A stretch of 64,000 nucleotides of DNA from an uncultured Alphaproteobacteria bacterium (GCA_902541695.1 CACBRT010000001.1:94197-158196), one strand, 5' to 3'. Positions 18,194 through 27,464 are shown, counted from the stretch's first letter. Notes: a model not told the origin generated them from the letters alone. Numbers and translations: made by a program.

Positions 18194-19111
18194 TTAAACC
18201 CTCTCACTAATTATATCTAAAAAAATGTCCTCGAGGGAACTTTCTTCTGTTTTTATATCAACTACTGGAATCTTTAATTCAGAAATAATATTTATCATTT
18301 TTTTGATATTAATATCTTTATTATTTTTTAATTTCTTAATGACTAAACAAAAATTATCATTAGTAATGAAGCAGTCAAAATCTTTAATTTTATTTGGTAT
18401 TTCATAAATCTTTTTTCCAAATTCAATTATAATTGATTTCTTTCCAAACCTATTGATTAGATTTTCTTTTTGTTCAACCAAAATTAATTTTCCTTTATCA
18501 ATTATCCCTATTCTATCAGCTATAGTTTCTGCTTCTTTAATGTAATGTGTTGTTAATATAACAGTAACACCATTTCTTTTTAGCTGAAGGATCATATCCC
18601 ACATTTCTTTTCGTAGTTGAATATCTACTCCAGAAGTAGGCTCATCTAAAAAAAGAATTTTAGGATTATGAGAAAGTGCTTTAGCTATAAGCACTCTTCT
18701 TTTCATTCCACCAGAAAGGGTAATTATTGAAGAATTTTTTTTATCCCACAGCTTTAAAGATTGAATTATATTTTTTATATATCTATCGTCAGGTTTTAAT
18801 CCAAAAAGTCCTCTTGAAAAATTAACTGTATTTAAAACACTTTCATAACTGTCCAGTGGAAATTCTTGAGGAACAAGTCCAATCAATGCTCTTGTTTTTC
18901 TATAGTCTTTTAAAGTGTCAAAGTTTGAAACTTTAATAAGTCCTTTTGTTTGTTTTATTAATCCACATATACATGATATGAGAGTAGTTTTACCTGCTCC
19001 ATTAGGTCCAAGCAAAGCAAAAATTTCTCCTCTATTTATATCTAAAGATATATTTGATAGAGCATAAAAATTATCAGAGTAAACTTTGGTTATATTTTTT
19101 ACAGAAATCAT
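18194..19111 (-). CDS. ABC transporter ATP-binding protein
   Basis: This 305-residue ATPase has Walker A GPNGAGKTT near residue 35, Q-loop VPQEFPLD, signature LSGGMKRRV, Walker B ILFLDEPTSGVD and the H-loop TTHYIKEAE. The C-terminal extension after about residue 215 is common in ABC-2 exporter ATPases (CcmA/NodI-like group). It forms an exporter with the permease encoded immediately downstream. The ATG start gives a standard N-terminus (ISVKNITKVYSDNFYALSNI). Confidence 0.92.
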   Translation of the reverse strand: MISVKNITKVYSDNFYALSNISLDINRGEIFALLGPNGAGKTTLISCICGLIKQTKGLIKVSNFDTLKDYRKTRALIGLVPQEFPLDSYESVLNTVNFSRGLFGLKPDDRYIKNIIQSLKLWDKKNSSIITLSGGMKRRVLIAKALSHNPKILFLDEPTSGVDIQLRKEMWDMILQLKRNGVTVILTTHYIKEAETIADRIGIIDKGKLILVEQKENLINRFGKKSIIIEFGKKIYEIPNKIKDFDCFITNDNFCLVIKKLKNNKDINIKKMINIISELKIPVVDIKTEESSLEDIFLDIISERV

Positions 19112-19126
19112 TGGTCAGATTTTTTA

Positions 19127-20170
19127 CTAAATTGGAAAAGGAAACTCTCTGTGTACTTTATCCAAATCACTCAAAATCTCATCTGATAATACAACGTCCA
19201 AACCACTAATTATATTTTTTAACTGTTCATTTGTAGTAGCACCAAAAATAGTAGATCCCATAAATGGTTTTGTACTACAAAACGCAAGAGCCATATGTAT
19301 TGGGTTTAATTGATGCTTTTTAGCAACTTTTATATAATTAGCTACAGCTAATAATGATCTAGGGTTGAATCTTCCCATTAATCCAGGAGACACTTTAAGC
19401 CGTGAATTTTCTGGTATTTTCCCATTCTGGTATTTGCCTGACAATAACCCAGCGGCTAGCGGTGAATAAGATAGTAGGCTTATATTTTCATTATGACTCA
19501 CCTCAGCAAGATCAGTGTCATAAAATCTGCATAATAAGCTATATTCATTTTGAATTGAAATAATATGATCAAAATTATTTTCATTTGCAATTTTTTTGAA
19601 TTGCATTGTACCCCATGCAGTTTCATTTGATAGTCCAATATTTCTTATTTTTCCTTCTTTAACTTTCTTTGAAAGAAAATTTAGAATGTTAAAAATATCT
19701 AGTTTAATCTTTTTAGTATTTTGATTCGAAGGGTTATACTTCCAATTTTGTCGAAAATGATAAGAGCCTCTATTGGGCCAATGTAATTGATAAAGATCTA
19801 TATAATCTGTGTTAAGTCTTTTTAAGCTTTTAGTTAAAGCTTCTTCTATTGTACCTTCATTTATAGGTTTTCCATCTCTAACAGTTTTATTTCCAATTCC
19901 AACAACTTTAGTTGCTATGATTATATCGTCTCTTTTTTTTCTCTTTCTGAGCCAATTACCAATTATTTTTTCTGTATCTCCAGCTGTTTCTTTTCTCAAT
20001 GGATTTGTAGGGTACATTTCTGCGGTATCTACAAAATTTATCCCATTTTCTAATGAAAAATCTAATTGCCAATGTCCGTCCTTTTCAGAGGTGGCCTCTC
20101 CCCATGTCATTGATCCTAAACAATAACTAGATACCCGAAGCTCACTATTTCCAAGTTTATTTATTTTCAA
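19127..20170 (-). CDS. Aldo/keto reductase, Tas-like
   Basis: A 347-residue NADPH-dependent TIM-barrel oxidoreductase. The N-terminus LGNSELRVSSYCLGSMTWGE and DTAEMYPTNPLRKETAGDTE match the Tas branch. The tetrad is visible: Asp and Tyr in VDTAEMYP, Lys in IIATKVVG and His in YQLHWPNRG. C-terminal GATTNEQLKN is the usual cofactor-binding block. The physiological substrate of Tas-like enzymes is not known. The gene lies four bases after the CoA-transferase stop and 15 bases before the ABC ATPase gene, so the minus-strand block 17431-21323 may be one transcript. Confidence 0.9.
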   Translation of the reverse strand: MKINKLGNSELRVSSYCLGSMTWGEATSEKDGHWQLDFSLENGINFVDTAEMYPTNPLRKETAGDTEKIIGNWLRKRKKRDDIIIATKVVGIGNKTVRDGKPINEGTIEEALTKSLKRLNTDYIDLYQLHWPNRGSYHFRQNWKYNPSNQNTKKIKLDIFNILNFLSKKVKEGKIRNIGLSNETAWGTMQFKKIANENNFDHIISIQNEYSLLCRFYDTDLAEVSHNENISLLSYSPLAAGLLSGKYQNGKIPENSRLKVSPGLMGRFNPRSLLAVANYIKVAKKHQLNPIHMALAFCSTKPFMGSTIFGATTNEQLKNIISGLDVVLSDEILSDLDKVHREFPFPI

Positions 20171-20174
20171 TTTA

Positions 20175-21323
20175 TTACTCCCAAAATTTGTTTGATAAGA
20201 TTTTCTTCTTTATCATTAAATTGCTATCACCAAGTTCAGGTGCTATTTTTTTAAAACTTAATTTTAAGTTATCATAGAGTATTGGTGTTCTTACAAATTT
20301 TTCACCATTTATGGATTTTATCATTTTTCTAGATTTTGTTTGAACATGATTTAGAGCTTCACCAACAGAATTTACATTTCCAACTGGCACTTTTGCTTCG
20401 TTTAAGACTTTAATAATTTTTTCTTTTTTAAATTTTTTTAATTTATTTGATAATTCTCTAATCAATTTGATTCTATTTTGAATTCTTTTTTTGTTAGTTG
20501 AAAATTTTTTTTTATTTGCAAAATCCCATTTAAAAGCATTACACAAAGATTTAAACTGGATGTCGTTACCGCAGGCGATGACAATGTCACCGTCTTTGAC
20601 TTCAAATAATTGATAAGGTACGATTGATGGATGAATATTACCCATTCTTCTTGGCTCTTTGTTGTTTAGCAAAAAGGTTGAAGCTTGATTTGCTAAAACA
20701 GCTAGTTGAGTATCGTACAATGACATGTCAATGAAAGTTCCCGTCCGATTTTTTTTTCTTGAAATTAATGCTGATTGAATGGCTACAATACTGTACAGGG
20801 AGGTAAAAATGTCTGCATAGGCTACTCCAGGTTTAATAGGTGGTCCATCTTTTTCTCCAGTTATGTTCATTATTCCTGCCATAGCTTGAATTATAAAATC
20901 ATACCCAGGCAGCAGGGCTAATGGACCGTTTTGGCCAAATCCTGTAATCGAGCAGTAAATTATTGAGTTATTCACTTTTTTAATTGTTTTGTAATCTAAT
21001 TTATATTTTTTTAAGTTACCAACTTTATAATTTTCAATGATTACGTCAGCTTTTGCTGCCAAATTTTTAACAATTTCTAGATCATCTTTTTTTTTGAAAT
21101 CAGCAACTAAAGAGTATTTTCCTCTATTTGTACATTTGAAGTATGAGCTATTATTATTGAAACTATCTTCTCCCCAACCTCTAGTTTCATCTCCTATTGG
21201 GGACTCAACTTTAATAACCTCTGCTCCAAGATCTGCTAGTAATTGACCAGCCCAAGGTCCAGCTAATACTCTAGCCAGTTCTAAAACTTTAAGTCCTTCC
21301 AAGGGAGATTTCATAATTTTCAT
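20175..21323 (-). CDS. CaiB/BaiF (class III) CoA-transferase
   Basis: A 382-residue family III CoA-transferase. Key blocks are GLKVLELARVLAGPWAGQLL at the N-terminus, LGAEVIKVESPIGDETR, VIIENYKVG, GFGQNGPLALLPGYD and FIDMSLYDTQLAV, where the Asp aligns with the catalytic Asp of formyl-CoA transferase. It moves CoA between carboxylic acids. Candidate substrates include succinate/glutarate, which would feed gcdH 10 kb away, but the family is too broad to assign from sequence. An ATG three codons in (21314) is an alternative start. It is divergent from the sppA-like gene over 151 bases. Confidence 0.9.
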   Translation of the reverse strand: MKIMKSPLEGLKVLELARVLAGPWAGQLLADLGAEVIKVESPIGDETRGWGEDSFNNNSSYFKCTNRGKYSLVADFKKKDDLEIVKNLAAKADVIIENYKVGNLKKYKLDYKTIKKVNNSIIYCSITGFGQNGPLALLPGYDFIIQAMAGIMNITGEKDGPPIKPGVAYADIFTSLYSIVAIQSALISRKKNRTGTFIDMSLYDTQLAVLANQASTFLLNNKEPRRMGNIHPSIVPYQLFEVKDGDIVIACGNDIQFKSLCNAFKWDFANKKKFSTNKKRIQNRIKLIRELSNKLKKFKKEKIIKVLNEAKVPVGNVNSVGEALNHVQTKSRKMIKSINGEKFVRTPILYDNLKLSFKKIAPELGDSNLMIKKKILSNKFWE

Positions 21324-21474
21324 AGTAAATATAAATAAATTTTAAAGTTGCTAAATTGTGTATTATTACTAAATATCTTTTATCTAATACTTTTATTTAA
21401 TTAGATTAGTTAATAAGCAGTGTTATCAAATAGAAGTCTATAATGATTTCTAGAAAATCATTCAAGGAGTTAAA

Positions 21475-22284
21475 ATGAAATTGTGGTCTTGGTTTAGAAA
21501 AAAATTTAAAAAGTCTGGCACAATAGCTATTCTACGGTTAGAGGGTATAATATCAACTGGTGGTAGATTTGGTGGTGGGATCAATGACCAATCATTAGCA
21601 CCATTAATAGATAAAGCTTTTGAGTTAAGTAGACTAAAAGCTGTTGCTTTAATCATCAATTCACCAGGAGGTTCTCCGTCACAATCGTCGCTCATTGCTG
21701 CAAGAATTATAAGGTTATCCCAAAAAAAAGGCATACCTGTTATAGCTTTTTGTGAAGATGTAGCTGCCTCTGGAGGTTATTGGTTAGCTTGCTCAGCAGA
21801 TGAAATTTATGCTGATGAAAATTCAATTATTGGTTCTATTGGTGTAATTTCTGCAGGTTTTGGATTTCACGAATTCATTACAAGACAAGGAGTAGAAAGG
21901 CGAGTATATACATCGGGAGAAGAAAAAAGTATGCTTGATCCTTTTAAACCAGAAAAGAAAGATGAAATACTTAGGCTTAAAGCAATTCAAAAAGGAATAC
22001 ATGAGAACTTTAAAAACTTTGTAACTAAAAGAAGAACTGATAAAATATCTGGAAAGAAAATATTTACTGGAGAGGTTTGGGAAGCAGCAAGAGCAGAAGA
22101 TTTAGGATTAATTGATGGCATTGGACATTTAGAAACTATTATTTCAAAAAAATTTGGAGAAGATGTTAAATATAAGAAGTTAGAAAGAAAACGAGGGCTA
22201 TTTTCTAAATTTGGAAAAGCATCAATAGATAGTATTTTTGAAACAATACAAGAAAACATTATTTACTCCAAGTTTAAGCTTTAA
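21475..22284 (+). CDS. sppA: S49-family serine protease, SppA/SohB-like
   Basis: A 269-residue single-domain S49 peptidase. INSPGGSPSQSS (61-72) forms the oxyanion region, Ser99 in VAASGGYW is the nucleophile and Lys151 in TSGEEKSMLDP fits the general base of the Ser-Lys dyad. FTGEVWEAARAEDLGLIDGIG is the family C-terminal block. There is no clear N-terminal membrane helix (the start is basic and Trp-rich), unlike classical membrane-bound SppA, so it may be cytoplasmic or peripheral. GGAG upstream supports the ATG. Family members degrade cleaved signal peptides and other membrane peptides. Confidence 0.9.
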   Translation: MKLWSWFRKKFKKSGTIAILRLEGIISTGGRFGGGINDQSLAPLIDKAFELSRLKAVALIINSPGGSPSQSSLIAARIIRLSQKKGIPVIAFCEDVAASGGYWLACSADEIYADENSIIGSIGVISAGFGFHEFITRQGVERRVYTSGEEKSMLDPFKPEKKDEILRLKAIQKGIHENFKNFVTKRRTDKISGKKIFTGEVWEAARAEDLGLIDGIGHLETIISKKFGEDVKYKKLERKRGLFSKFGKASIDSIFETIQENIIYSKFKL

Positions 22285-22322
22285 TATTTAGATAAATAAA
22301 TTTTTTAAATTGTGGAAATAAA

Positions 22323-23078
22323 TTGACAAAATTTGCTTTAATTACTGGTGGCGCAAAGCGTATCGGAAAAGCAATAGCAATTGCTTTAGCAAAAAATGGT
22401 TATGACATTATGATACATTATTCTTATTCTCAAGCAGAAGCAGCAGGTTTAGTATCTAAATTAAAGGATTATGGAGTAAATGCTTATAGTATAAAAGCAA
22501 ACCTTTTATATGATGCAGAGATTTCTACTATTATAGAAAAAGCTATTCAAAAAATGGGTAAGCCACTTACATTATTAGTTAATAATGCTTCAATATTTGA
22601 AAATGATAATCTTAGAACAATTTCACTTGAAAGTTGGGATAGACATTTTTTTACGAATTTAAAAGCCCCAGTTTTTCTTTCAAAAGAATTCTCTAAACAA
22701 GCTCCTGATAGTTTTTTAGATAAAAATAATGAAGTTGTAGCTAGTTCTAATATTATTAATATTATTGACCAAAAAGTTTTAAATTTAAATCCAAGATTTT
22801 TTAGTTACACTTTAGCAAAATCCAGTTTATTAAATTTTACAAAATTAGCAGCTCAGGATTTAGCACCAAAAATACGTGTCAATGCAATTGGACCAGGCCC
22901 AATTTTAAAAGCAGTACACCAAAGTGAAGATCAATTTCAAAACCAAAGAAAAAGTACATTGCTTGAGAGAGGTTCCGATGTTCATGAAATATGTAGAACA
23001 GTTCTTTACATTCTTTCATCACCTGGACTTACCGGTCAATTGATTACCTTAGATGGAGGAGAACATTTGAAGTGGTGA
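22323..23078 (+). CDS. SDR-family reductase, FolM/pteridine-reductase-like
   Basis: A 251-residue short-chain dehydrogenase with TGGAKRIG (8-15) for NADP, NNAS at 87-90, and Tyr162/Lys166 in YTLAK as the catalytic pair. The TGGAKRIGKAIA start and the position ahead of uvrC-pgsA-moaD-moaE resemble alphaproteobacterial SDRs annotated as FolM or pteridine reductase, which reduce dihydro(mono)pterins. That function is inferred. Translation starts with TTG at 22323; no ATG fits the conserved N-terminus. It lies 38 bases after the sppA-like gene. Confidence 0.85.
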   Translation: MTKFALITGGAKRIGKAIAIALAKNGYDIMIHYSYSQAEAAGLVSKLKDYGVNAYSIKANLLYDAEISTIIEKAIQKMGKPLTLLVNNASIFENDNLRTISLESWDRHFFTNLKAPVFLSKEFSKQAPDSFLDKNNEVVASSNIINIIDQKVLNLNPRFFSYTLAKSSLLNFTKLAAQDLAPKIRVNAIGPGPILKAVHQSEDQFQNQRKSTLLERGSDVHEICRTVLYILSSPGLTGQLITLDGGEHLKW

Positions 23079-23216
23079 CTTTAAAACAATAATTTCAAGT
23101 TATTAAAAAATGATTTAAAATCAATAAGTTATTTTATTTGCTTATTTTTTAGGCAACCTTAAAAACAATTAACAATTTAAAGGGTTTGGGTACTTAAATT
23201 AACATTTACCAACAAA

Positions 23217-23246
23217 GTTTTCCACAGAATTGGTGGAAACTTTTTT
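23217..23246 (+). terminator. Probable Rho-independent terminator
   Basis: TTTCCAC pairs with GTGGAAA around a 7-base loop (AGAATTG), followed at once by C and six T residues. It is the clearest intrinsic-terminator shape in the window and probably ends the sppA-SDR transcript 140 bases after the SDR stop codon. Confidence 0.65.
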
Positions 23247-23269
23247 AGTAGTTTTATTTATGTTATAAT
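23241..23269 (+). promoter_or_regulatory. Candidate uvrC promoter
   Basis: A perfect TATAAT lies at 23264-23269, 64 bases before uvrC and just after the terminator. A -35 box at 17-base spacing would be TTTTTT, which is a poor match, so the call rests on the -10 box and on position. Confidence 0.35.
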
Positions 23270-23332
23270 TTATTAATTGATATCTGTAATTAAACAGTGA
23301 AATAAGAATAAATATAATTCAAGGTTCCGTGT

Positions 23333-25174
23333 ATGACTAATAATCTCTCTGGTATAGATCTTATAAAACATTATCAAAAAGATTTGAGTCATGGCCCAGG
23401 TGTTTACAGAATGATGGATAGTAACCATAAAACTTTATATGTTGGAAAAGCAAAAAATTTAAAAAAAAGAGTGCTAAGTTATACGAAATATACTGGTCAT
23501 CCATTAAGAATACAGCAAATGATTTTTTCAACTACTTCTATGTTATTTCTTACTACTAAAAATGAAACAGAGGCTCTTTTACTAGAGCAAAATTTAATTA
23601 AACAAATGAAGCCAAAATATAATGTTTTATTAAGAGATGACAAATCTTTTCCTTATATTTTTATTTCATCAGAACATGATTTTCCACGTTTAGAAAAACA
23701 TAGAGGACAGAAAAAAAGAATTGGAAGATATTATGGACCCTTTGCGAGTGCAAGTGCAGTTAACAGAACACTAAATACATTACAAAAAGTTTTTTTGCTG
23801 AGATCGTGCACTGACAAAGAAGTTCAGGCTGGGAATCGGCCTTGCCTTAATTATCATCTTAATAGATGTGCAGGGCCATGTGGTGGAAAAATTAGTAAAG
23901 TAGATTATGAAAAATTAGTTATTTCGGCGGATTCATTTTTGCGCGGAAAATCTGCTGAAGTTCAAAAAAAACTATCTGAAGAAATGATTTTGGCTTCAAA
24001 AACCTTGAATTTTGAGCTTGCAGCCTCATATCGAGATCGTATAAAGGCAATAACCAAAATTCATTCTAAACAGGGTATTAATCCTCAAAAAATTAAAGAA
24101 GCTGATATATTTGCTTTATATTTAGAATCTGGACAAGCTTGTGTTCAAGTTTACTTCATTAGGTATAATCAAAACTGGGGTAATAGAGATTATTATCCTA
24201 AAGTTTCTTCTGATATGACCGATAAAGAAATTATTGAAGCATTTATTGGCCAATTTTATTTAAATAGAGTACCTGCAAAATTAATTTTATTATCAAGTGA
24301 GATAGAAAATAAAAATTTGATGGAAAAATTATTTACCCAAAAACTTGGAAACAAAGTAAATATATCAAATCCACAGAAAGGTGAAAAAAAAGAATTAGTT
24401 TTAGATGCACTTAGAAATGCAAAAGAAAGCTTGGCAAGAAAAATGGCTGAGAACACAACTCAAAGACAACTTCTTAAAAAAATAGTAGATCTTATGAAAC
24501 TTGAAAATTTTCCAGAAAGAATAGAAGTTTATGATAATTCACATATACAAGGAGCTTATGCTGTTGGTGCAATGGTAGTATCTGGACCAGATGGTTTTAT
24601 GAAATCGGAATATAGGAAATATAATATTAATCTAAGTGATTTGAATAATAAGGATGATACGTCTATGATGAAATATGTTTTAAACAGAAGATTTAAAAAG
24701 AAAAGTTCATCACAAGAATTAAAAATTCCAGATTTAATTATCTTAGACGGTGGAAAAGGTCAATTGTCATCCGTACAAAACTTACTTGAAGAAATAGGTC
24801 ATAATAATATTCCAATTATAGCAATTGCAAAAGGACCAAAAAGAAATTCTGGTCTGGAAAAATTTTATTATAAAAATAACATGCCACTAGAAATTGCAAG
24901 AGATGATGCTTTAAGATATTTTTTTCAGAGATTAAGAGATGAGGTTCATAGATTTGTGATTGGTGCTCATAGACAAAAAAGGAGTAAATCAATCATTAGC
25001 ACTAGACTAGATGAAATAGATGGATTAGGTGGGGTAAGAAGAAATAATTTGCTGATGAAGTTTGGTTCAACTAAAGAAGTATCAAGAGCTTCAGTTAAAG
25101 AATTAGAAACTGTTCAAGGAATATCTACAAATTTGGCTGAGCAGATTTATAACTTTTTCAATAATCATAATTAA
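23333..25174 (+). CDS. uvrC: UvrABC excision nuclease subunit C
   Basis: A 613-residue UvrC, which makes both incisions flanking bulky DNA lesions in nucleotide excision repair. The N-terminal GIY-YIG domain is visible in GPGVYRMM and TLYVGKAKNLKKRV (about 18-50). A Cys-rich-like region NRPCLNYHLNRCAGPC follows, then the UVR segment around residues 200-235. The UvrC RNase-H-like domain shows EVYDNSHIQGAYAVGAMVV and LIILDGGKGQL, and the C-terminus carries helix-hairpin-helix motifs (IDGLGGVRRNNLL, VQGISTNLAEQIYNFF). Length and domains are complete. It starts the uvrC-pgsA-moaD-moaE run. Confidence 0.96.
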   Translation: MTNNLSGIDLIKHYQKDLSHGPGVYRMMDSNHKTLYVGKAKNLKKRVLSYTKYTGHPLRIQQMIFSTTSMLFLTTKNETEALLLEQNLIKQMKPKYNVLLRDDKSFPYIFISSEHDFPRLEKHRGQKKRIGRYYGPFASASAVNRTLNTLQKVFLLRSCTDKEVQAGNRPCLNYHLNRCAGPCGGKISKVDYEKLVISADSFLRGKSAEVQKKLSEEMILASKTLNFELAASYRDRIKAITKIHSKQGINPQKIKEADIFALYLESGQACVQVYFIRYNQNWGNRDYYPKVSSDMTDKEIIEAFIGQFYLNRVPAKLILLSSEIENKNLMEKLFTQKLGNKVNISNPQKGEKKELVLDALRNAKESLARKMAENTTQRQLLKKIVDLMKLENFPERIEVYDNSHIQGAYAVGAMVVSGPDGFMKSEYRKYNINLSDLNNKDDTSMMKYVLNRRFKKKSSSQELKIPDLIILDGGKGQLSSVQNLLEEIGHNNIPIIAIAKGPKRNSGLEKFYYKNNMPLEIARDDALRYFFQRLRDEVHRFVIGAHRQKRSKSIISTRLDEIDGLGGVRRNNLLMKFGSTKEVSRASVKELETVQGISTNLAEQIYNFFNNHN

Positions 25175-25191
25175 ATGGTCATAAATTATCA

Positions 25192-25755
25192 ATGTTTAAT
25201 CTTCCAAATATTTTGACATATATCAGATTAATAGGCGCAACTTTAATACCTTTTATTATTTTAACAGATGCTACATATAGGGGTTGTTTTTTTGTTCTTA
25301 TAATATTTATGATATGTTCAATTACAGACTTTTTTGATGGATATTTTGCAAGGAAACTTAATCAATCATCAGATCTAGGTAAAATGTTAGATCCTATAGC
25401 AGACAAATTATTAATTATATTAGTTCTGTGTTTTTTAACTCTGGTATATGATAAAAAATATAATTATCTAATTGGAATACCAAGTATTTTTATAATTGTA
25501 AGAGAAATTATAGTTTCTGGCATTAGGGAGTTTTTTGGTTCTAAAAATGATATATTTGCTGTTATGATTATATCAAAATATAAAACTGCTTTTCAAATGT
25601 TTTCGATAATATTTTTGCTTCTATCTACACAATTGTTTTCATGGAATATTTATTTTTACTATTTAGGTATATTTTTATTGTGGATATCGGCAATTATAAC
25701 GATATATACTGGATCAATTTATTTTAAAAAATCACTAACCATTTTGAGAGATTGA
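25192..25755 (+). CDS. pgsA: CDP-diacylglycerol--glycerol-3-phosphate 3-phosphatidyltransferase
   Basis: This 187-residue membrane enzyme makes phosphatidylglycerophosphate, the first committed step to phosphatidylglycerol and cardiolipin. The CDP-alcohol phosphotransferase signature is complete: SITDFFDGYFARKLN, then GKMLDPIADK, giving the DxxDGxxAR...GxxxDxxxD pattern. Four to six hydrophobic helices span the protein, and NLPNILTYIRL at the N-terminus is typical of PgsA. It lies 17 bases after uvrC and 3 bases before moaD. Confidence 0.95.
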   Translation: MFNLPNILTYIRLIGATLIPFIILTDATYRGCFFVLIIFMICSITDFFDGYFARKLNQSSDLGKMLDPIADKLLIILVLCFLTLVYDKKYNYLIGIPSIFIIVREIIVSGIREFFGSKNDIFAVMIISKYKTAFQMFSIIFLLLSTQLFSWNIYFYYLGIFLLWISAIITIYTGSIYFKKSLTILRD

Positions 25756-25758
25756 GAA

Positions 25759-26007
25759 ATGAAAATTTTATATTTTTCATGGCTTAGGGAAAAGATTGGT
25801 GTCCCTTTTGAAGAATTAGAGGTTACTTCGTCAACAGTGAACGATTTAATTAAAGAGCTTATAAAAGTAGATCAAAAATATGCACTAGCTTTTGAGGATA
25901 TTAAGCTTTTAAGAGTAGCTGTCGATCAGAAAGTAATTAATGATTTAAATGCATCGATTAAAAATGCAAAAGAAATAGCTTTTTTCCCTCCAATGACAGG
26001 TGGATAA
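25759..26007 (+). CDS. moaD: Molybdopterin synthase sulfur carrier subunit
   Basis: An 82-residue ubiquitin-like protein ending in the essential Gly-Gly (FFPPMTGG). The C-terminal glycine is thiocarboxylated and donates sulfur to precursor Z in molybdopterin synthesis. The N-terminus (MKILYFSWLREKIG) is typical of MoaD. The moaE ATG begins one base after the moaD stop, matching formation of the MoaD-MoaE heterotetramer. MoaA and MoaC are not in this window; MoaB is at 33426-33968. Confidence 0.93.
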   Translation: MKILYFSWLREKIGVPFEELEVTSSTVNDLIKELIKVDQKYALAFEDIKLLRVAVDQKVINDLNASIKNAKEIAFFPPMTGG

Positions 26008-26008
26008 A

Positions 26009-26482
26009 ATGAAAAAAATCTTTCGAGATTGTTCTATTTCAGTCAATATTCAGAATAGTGACTTTGATATTAATTCTGAAATGGATTTAATCAAATCAGA
26101 AAAAAAAATTGGAGGTATTACAAACTTTATAGGAGTTGTTAGGGACTCTAGTAAAGAAGAGGATCAACTATTATCACTTGAACTAGAGCATTATCCAGGT
26201 ATGACAGAGAAAGCGATCATGTCTATTTGTATAGAAGCAAAAAAGCGATGGAAACCAAATTATATAAGAGTAATTCACAGAATAGGTATTCTTCGCAAGG
26301 GGGATAACATTGTTTTAGTTATAACTGCTTCAGCACATAGAAAAGAGGCATTTAAATCAGCTGAGTATATAATGGATTTTCTTAAAAGCAGGGCACCAAT
26401 TTGGAAAAAAGAACATTTTAAAACATATAGTAAATGGGTAAAGAGTAAAGAAAAAGATGAATTAGCTTTGCTTAGTTGGTAG
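26009..26482 (+). CDS. moaE: Molybdopterin synthase catalytic subunit
   Basis: About 157 residues. It combines with MoaD to convert cyclic pyranopterin monophosphate to molybdopterin. Blocks are GGITNFIGVVRD, LELEHYPGMTEKAI, RVIHRIGILRKGD, VLVITASAHRKEAF and DFLKSRAPIWKKEHF, the last holding the active-site Lys region. I start at ATG 26009, preceded by AGGTGG with five bases of spacing inside the end of moaD; a GTG at 26000 would add three residues. It is convergent with ubiA across 8 bases. Confidence 0.95.
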   Translation: MKKIFRDCSISVNIQNSDFDINSEMDLIKSEKKIGGITNFIGVVRDSSKEEDQLLSLELEHYPGMTEKAIMSICIEAKKRWKPNYIRVIHRIGILRKGDNIVLVITASAHRKEAFKSAEYIMDFLKSRAPIWKKEHFKTYSKWVKSKEKDELALLSW

Positions 26483-26490
26483 AAAAAAAT

Positions 26491-27450
26491 TTAAAGTGAA
26501 ATTCCAATTAGAGTTAAAACTAAGATAAAGCCTGTATTTCTGTTAGATTTAAAAGTCTTAAGAGCATTTTCAGGTAATGATATATCTAAATTTTTAACTT
26601 GAAAAGTAAGATGCAGAAATAACATACTGGTTCCAATTAATAAAATAAAAAGCTTGTAAATATCAAAATTGATTTTTGAAATTACTATACTCAAAATAAA
26701 AAGCGTCAAAAATAATATTATGAATACTATCAGCCAATATTTTAAATTATAGCCAAATAATCTCGCTGTTGATTTAACACCAATTAACGTATCATCTTTT
26801 ATATCTTGTAAAGCATAAATTGTATCATAAAATAGTGTCCAGAATATACATGCAATATACATAAATAAAACTGAAATAGATAAATATTCTGTATTAGCTG
26901 CATATCCAACTAATACCCCCCAGTTAAAAGCTAATCCAAGAAAGATTTGTGGCCACCATGTAATTCTCTTAGTCAGAGGATAAATTGCAACTAGTAAAAT
27001 TGAAAGACATGCAATGAAAATACTAAATTTGTTAAATGTTAATAATATTAGAAATGCTAATACAGACTGAATAAACATCCAAATTATTGCAGCCATAATT
27101 GTAACTTGGCCGGATGGAATGGGTCTTTTTTTTGTTCTGTTTACTTTGGCATCATAATTTTTGTCTAAAATATCATTCCAAGTACATCCAGCCCCTCGCA
27201 TTAAAAATGCACCTATTGCACAGGCTATAATTAACCAAACCTCATGAAAAGAAATACTGAAACTATTTTTTTCATTGAAAGAAAGCAATATACCAAACCA
27301 GCAAGGTAATAAAAGAAGCCAAGTTCCTATTGGTCTGTCTACTCTACTAAGCCGAAGATAAGGAACACACCAATTTGGGAAATATATATCAATAATATTT
27401 CCTTCTGGTGAATCTTTTATTTTGGATATATTATTTTTCAATGAATTCAA
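26491..27450 (-). CDS. ubiA: 4-hydroxybenzoate polyprenyltransferase
   Basis: About 319 residues with eight or nine predicted membrane helices. It attaches the polyprenyl chain to 4-hydroxybenzoate in ubiquinone synthesis. Both Asp-rich motifs are present: GCTWNDILDKNYDAKVNRT and YDTIYALQDIKDD. RPIGTWLLLLPCWFG is the family N-terminal block. I chose the TTG at 27450 because AAGGGG at 27462-27457 is an excellent ribosome binding site with six bases of spacing. A TTG at 27483 would overlap the start of divergent rsmE. No ATG fits. Confidence 0.92.
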   Translation of the reverse strand: MNSLKNNISKIKDSPEGNIIDIYFPNWCVPYLRLSRVDRPIGTWLLLLPCWFGILLSFNEKNSFSISFHEVWLIIACAIGAFLMRGAGCTWNDILDKNYDAKVNRTKKRPIPSGQVTIMAAIIWMFIQSVLAFLILLTFNKFSIFIACLSILLVAIYPLTKRITWWPQIFLGLAFNWGVLVGYAANTEYLSISVLFMYIACIFWTLFYDTIYALQDIKDDTLIGVKSTARLFGYNLKYWLIVFIILFLTLFILSIVISKINFDIYKLFILLIGTSMLFLHLTFQVKNLDISLPENALKTFKSNRNTGFILVLTLIGISL

Positions 27451-27464
27451 GAGGATCCCCTTAA

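Larger units (their letters stand above)
23079..23332 (+). other. 254-base non-coding gap before uvrC
   Basis: One of the larger non-coding gaps. No open frame of note is visible on either strand. It contains a hairpin with a U-tract near its 3' end and a TATAAT box after that. The first 140 bases (23079-23216) hold only A/T-rich sequence, which is either the 3' untranslated part of the SDR transcript or a short separate transcript. Confidence 0.5.
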
